A stretch of DNA of 64,000 nucleotides from Paenibacillus humicola (GTDB lineage: Bacteria > Bacillota > Bacilli > Paenibacillales > Paenibacillaceae). Position 1 is the first letter of the stretch. Each line of letters begins with the position of its first letter. Positions 63,076 through 64,000 of this stretch are shown piece after piece. Location: NCBI RefSeq assembly GCF_028826105.1, contig NZ_JAQGPL010000001.1, positions 3,684,501 to 3,748,500 of the forward strand, written 5' to 3'. A program made the translations under genes and the position numbers. A model generated the notes under the pieces. The model had not been told where the DNA came from. It worked only from the letters and a program-made list of their open reading frames with translations, and searched no databases.

Positions 63076-63417
63076 TTAACCGGTAACCGCGCCGAGCTTC
63101 CTGCCGCCCAGCAGATGCAGGTGCAGATGGTAAACGACCTGGCCGCCGTCGGCATTGCAATTGTTGACGAGCCGGTAGCCGGATTCGGCGATCCCCTGCT
63201 CCGCGGCGATTTGGCGGGCGACCGTGAAGATTTCGGCCATCAGGGCGTCATGCTCCGCCGCGACATCGTTCATCGTAGGAATATGCGCCTTCGGAATGAT
63301 CAAAATATGTACCGGAGCGGCGGGCTGAATATCGTGAAAAGCCAAAATGCGTTCGTTCTCGAACACCTTGCGCGAAGGAACGGAACCTTCGACGATTTTG
63401 CAAAAAATACAATCCAT
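63076..63417 (-). CDS. HIT family protein (HinT-like)
   Basis: A 113-residue nucleotide-binding protein: CIFCKIVEGSVPSRKVFE and the catalytic histidine triad in GQVVYHLHLHLLGG. HinT proteins hydrolyse AMP conjugates (phosphoramidases). GGGAGGTAG precedes ATG. It lies 140 bp upstream of rpsU. Confidence 0.94.
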   Translation of the reverse strand: MDCIFCKIVEGSVPSRKVFENERILAFHDIQPAAPVHILIIPKAHIPTMNDVAAEHDALMAEIFTVARQIAAEQGIAESGYRLVNNCNADGGQVVYHLHLHLLGGRKLGAVTG

Positions 63418-63536
63418 CCTAAGCTACCTCCCGCTCTTTGAATACGCGTTTCACCTTTCCATCATACCGAAAAAAACAGGGCTCGTCCAATCGAACGGGA
63501 AGCCGGCGCCAGGCGGAGCGCCGTCTTCCAAGCAAG

Positions 63537-63977
63537 TTACCAGAAAAACGGAAGGAGCGAAAATGCGACCAGTGCGGTAAGAGGAAATACCCGGCGAATG
63601 AATCTTCGCCGCGGAAAGAACGGAGACGGCGCAAACGGAGCGAAGGGAACGAAGCCCCGATGATAATCGTACTCTCCGCAATAAGGGACCGCCAGGTAGA
63701 CATGCTCGTCGTCGATATGTTCGACAAACCCGTCGCAGCACCAGCCGTCTTTCGTCTGCACCATGACGTATCGATATTTATGGTCGTGGCACCACTTTTT
63801 TACTTCGTGAACCTCCATCGGCTTTTTGTGCTCCGGCATTGCTGCCGGCATAACCGCCGTCGGTTTTTTGTGCTCCGGCATCACCGCCGTCGGTTTTTTA
63901 TGCATTTCATGGACGACGGGAGCGGTGGACGTTTTCGTCACCGGCGAAGTTGAAGCCTTGCTTTCCATGCGGGTCAT
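63537..63977 (-). CDS. Hypothetical protein with Lys-Pro/Met repeats and hydrophobic tail
   Basis: A 146-residue protein of unknown role. The first half has repeats of MPEHKKPTAV (two copies at about 33-50, a third degenerate). The middle (CHDHKYRYVMVQTKDGWCCDGFVEHIDDE) looks like a small cysteine-bearing beta domain. The C-terminus is a basic stretch and a hydrophobic segment (FPLTALVAFSLLPFF), suggesting a membrane-associated tail. AGGAGGTT lies two bases before ATG 63977 and 11 before ATG 63968, so the start is uncertain. Confidence 0.6.
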   Translation of the reverse strand: MTRMESKASTSPVTKTSTAPVVHEMHKKPTAVMPEHKKPTAVMPAAMPEHKKPMEVHEVKKWCHDHKYRYVMVQTKDGWCCDGFVEHIDDEHVYLAVPYCGEYDYHRGFVPFAPFAPSPFFPRRRFIRRVFPLTALVAFSLLPFFW

Positions 63978-64000
63978 AACCTCCTGAAAGTGATTGCTGC
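63978..64000. other. Right window edge
   Basis: 23 bases, containing the ribosome-binding site of the last gene (AGGAGG on the minus strand). Confidence 0.5.

Overview
The window is an ordinary-looking core chromosomal segment of a GC-rich, spore-forming, Gram-positive bacterium. The best fit is a member of the Paenibacillaceae (Paenibacillus or a close relative). The evidence is Bacillales-type gene order (ylaG-ylaL, rpsU-yqeY, the yqfA-to-sigA run), sporulation genes (spoVD, yqfC, yqfD, rsfA), bacillithiol synthesis (bshC), a MurE with the DNPR signature of meso-diaminopimelate ligases, and heavy use of GTG and TTG starts behind strong GGAGG ribosome-binding sites. I see no prophage, insertion sequence, CRISPR array, tRNA or rRNA. 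Most genes are on the minus strand, so transcription mostly runs from position 64000 towards 1.

Positions 1-10500: the division and cell-wall (dcw) cluster in the order mraZ, rsmH, ftsL, pbpB, spoVD, murE, murF, mraY. Three 10-bp-spaced MraZ boxes lie upstream of mraZ, and an array of short hairpins follows mraY. Positions 10600-22600: mixed accessory and housekeeping genes. These include a small sigma-like ORF, a DUF4349 lipoprotein, ahcY and bshC, DUF3397, panE, rsfA, DUF2626, a MidA-like methyltransferase, a secreted coiled-coil protein and an orphan solute-binding protein. Positions 22600-31400: a yla-type cluster (ylaK, ylaJ, ylaL, an LCP protein, ylaH, typA), a LiaI/LiaF-like membrane protein and two TerC-family genes placed head to head. 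A 41-bp palindromic tandem repeat lies between the TerC genes, and a single diverged copy lies before ylaH.

Positions 31400-39700: thiI and nifZ, a lytic transglycosylase, small DUF4190 and DUF1540 genes, ypuI, a multi-domain subtilase, an unrecognised conserved-looking protein, and rnpB. The RNase P RNA resembles class A rather than the class B usual in Bacilli. Positions 39700-58100: yqfO, trmK, rpoD, dnaG, yqxD, yqfL, glyS, glyQ (with a T-box leader), recO, yqzL, era, cdd, dgkA, ybeY, pgpH, phoH, yqfD, yqfC. This is the replication, translation and sporulation macro-cluster, and many of its genes overlap by 4 bp. Positions 58200-64000: a repeat-containing membrane protein, floA, a short nfeD, a MATE exporter, yqeY, rpsU, a HIT protein and a histidine/lysine-rich repeat protein.

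I did not find a clear new multi-gene defence or metabolic system. The strongest unexplained signal is the repeated hairpin element that sits directly against the Shine-Dalgarno sequence of two unlinked membrane-protein genes (terC-like and ylaH), and which is amplified to four full copies plus a remnant in one of them. Other points worth checking are the class-A-like RNase P RNA, the hairpin array after mraY, a ribosome-binding site buried in a terminator-like hairpin before the DUF1540 gene, a Cache-like domain joined to a subtilase, and a likely frameshift at the start of the gene after rpoD.
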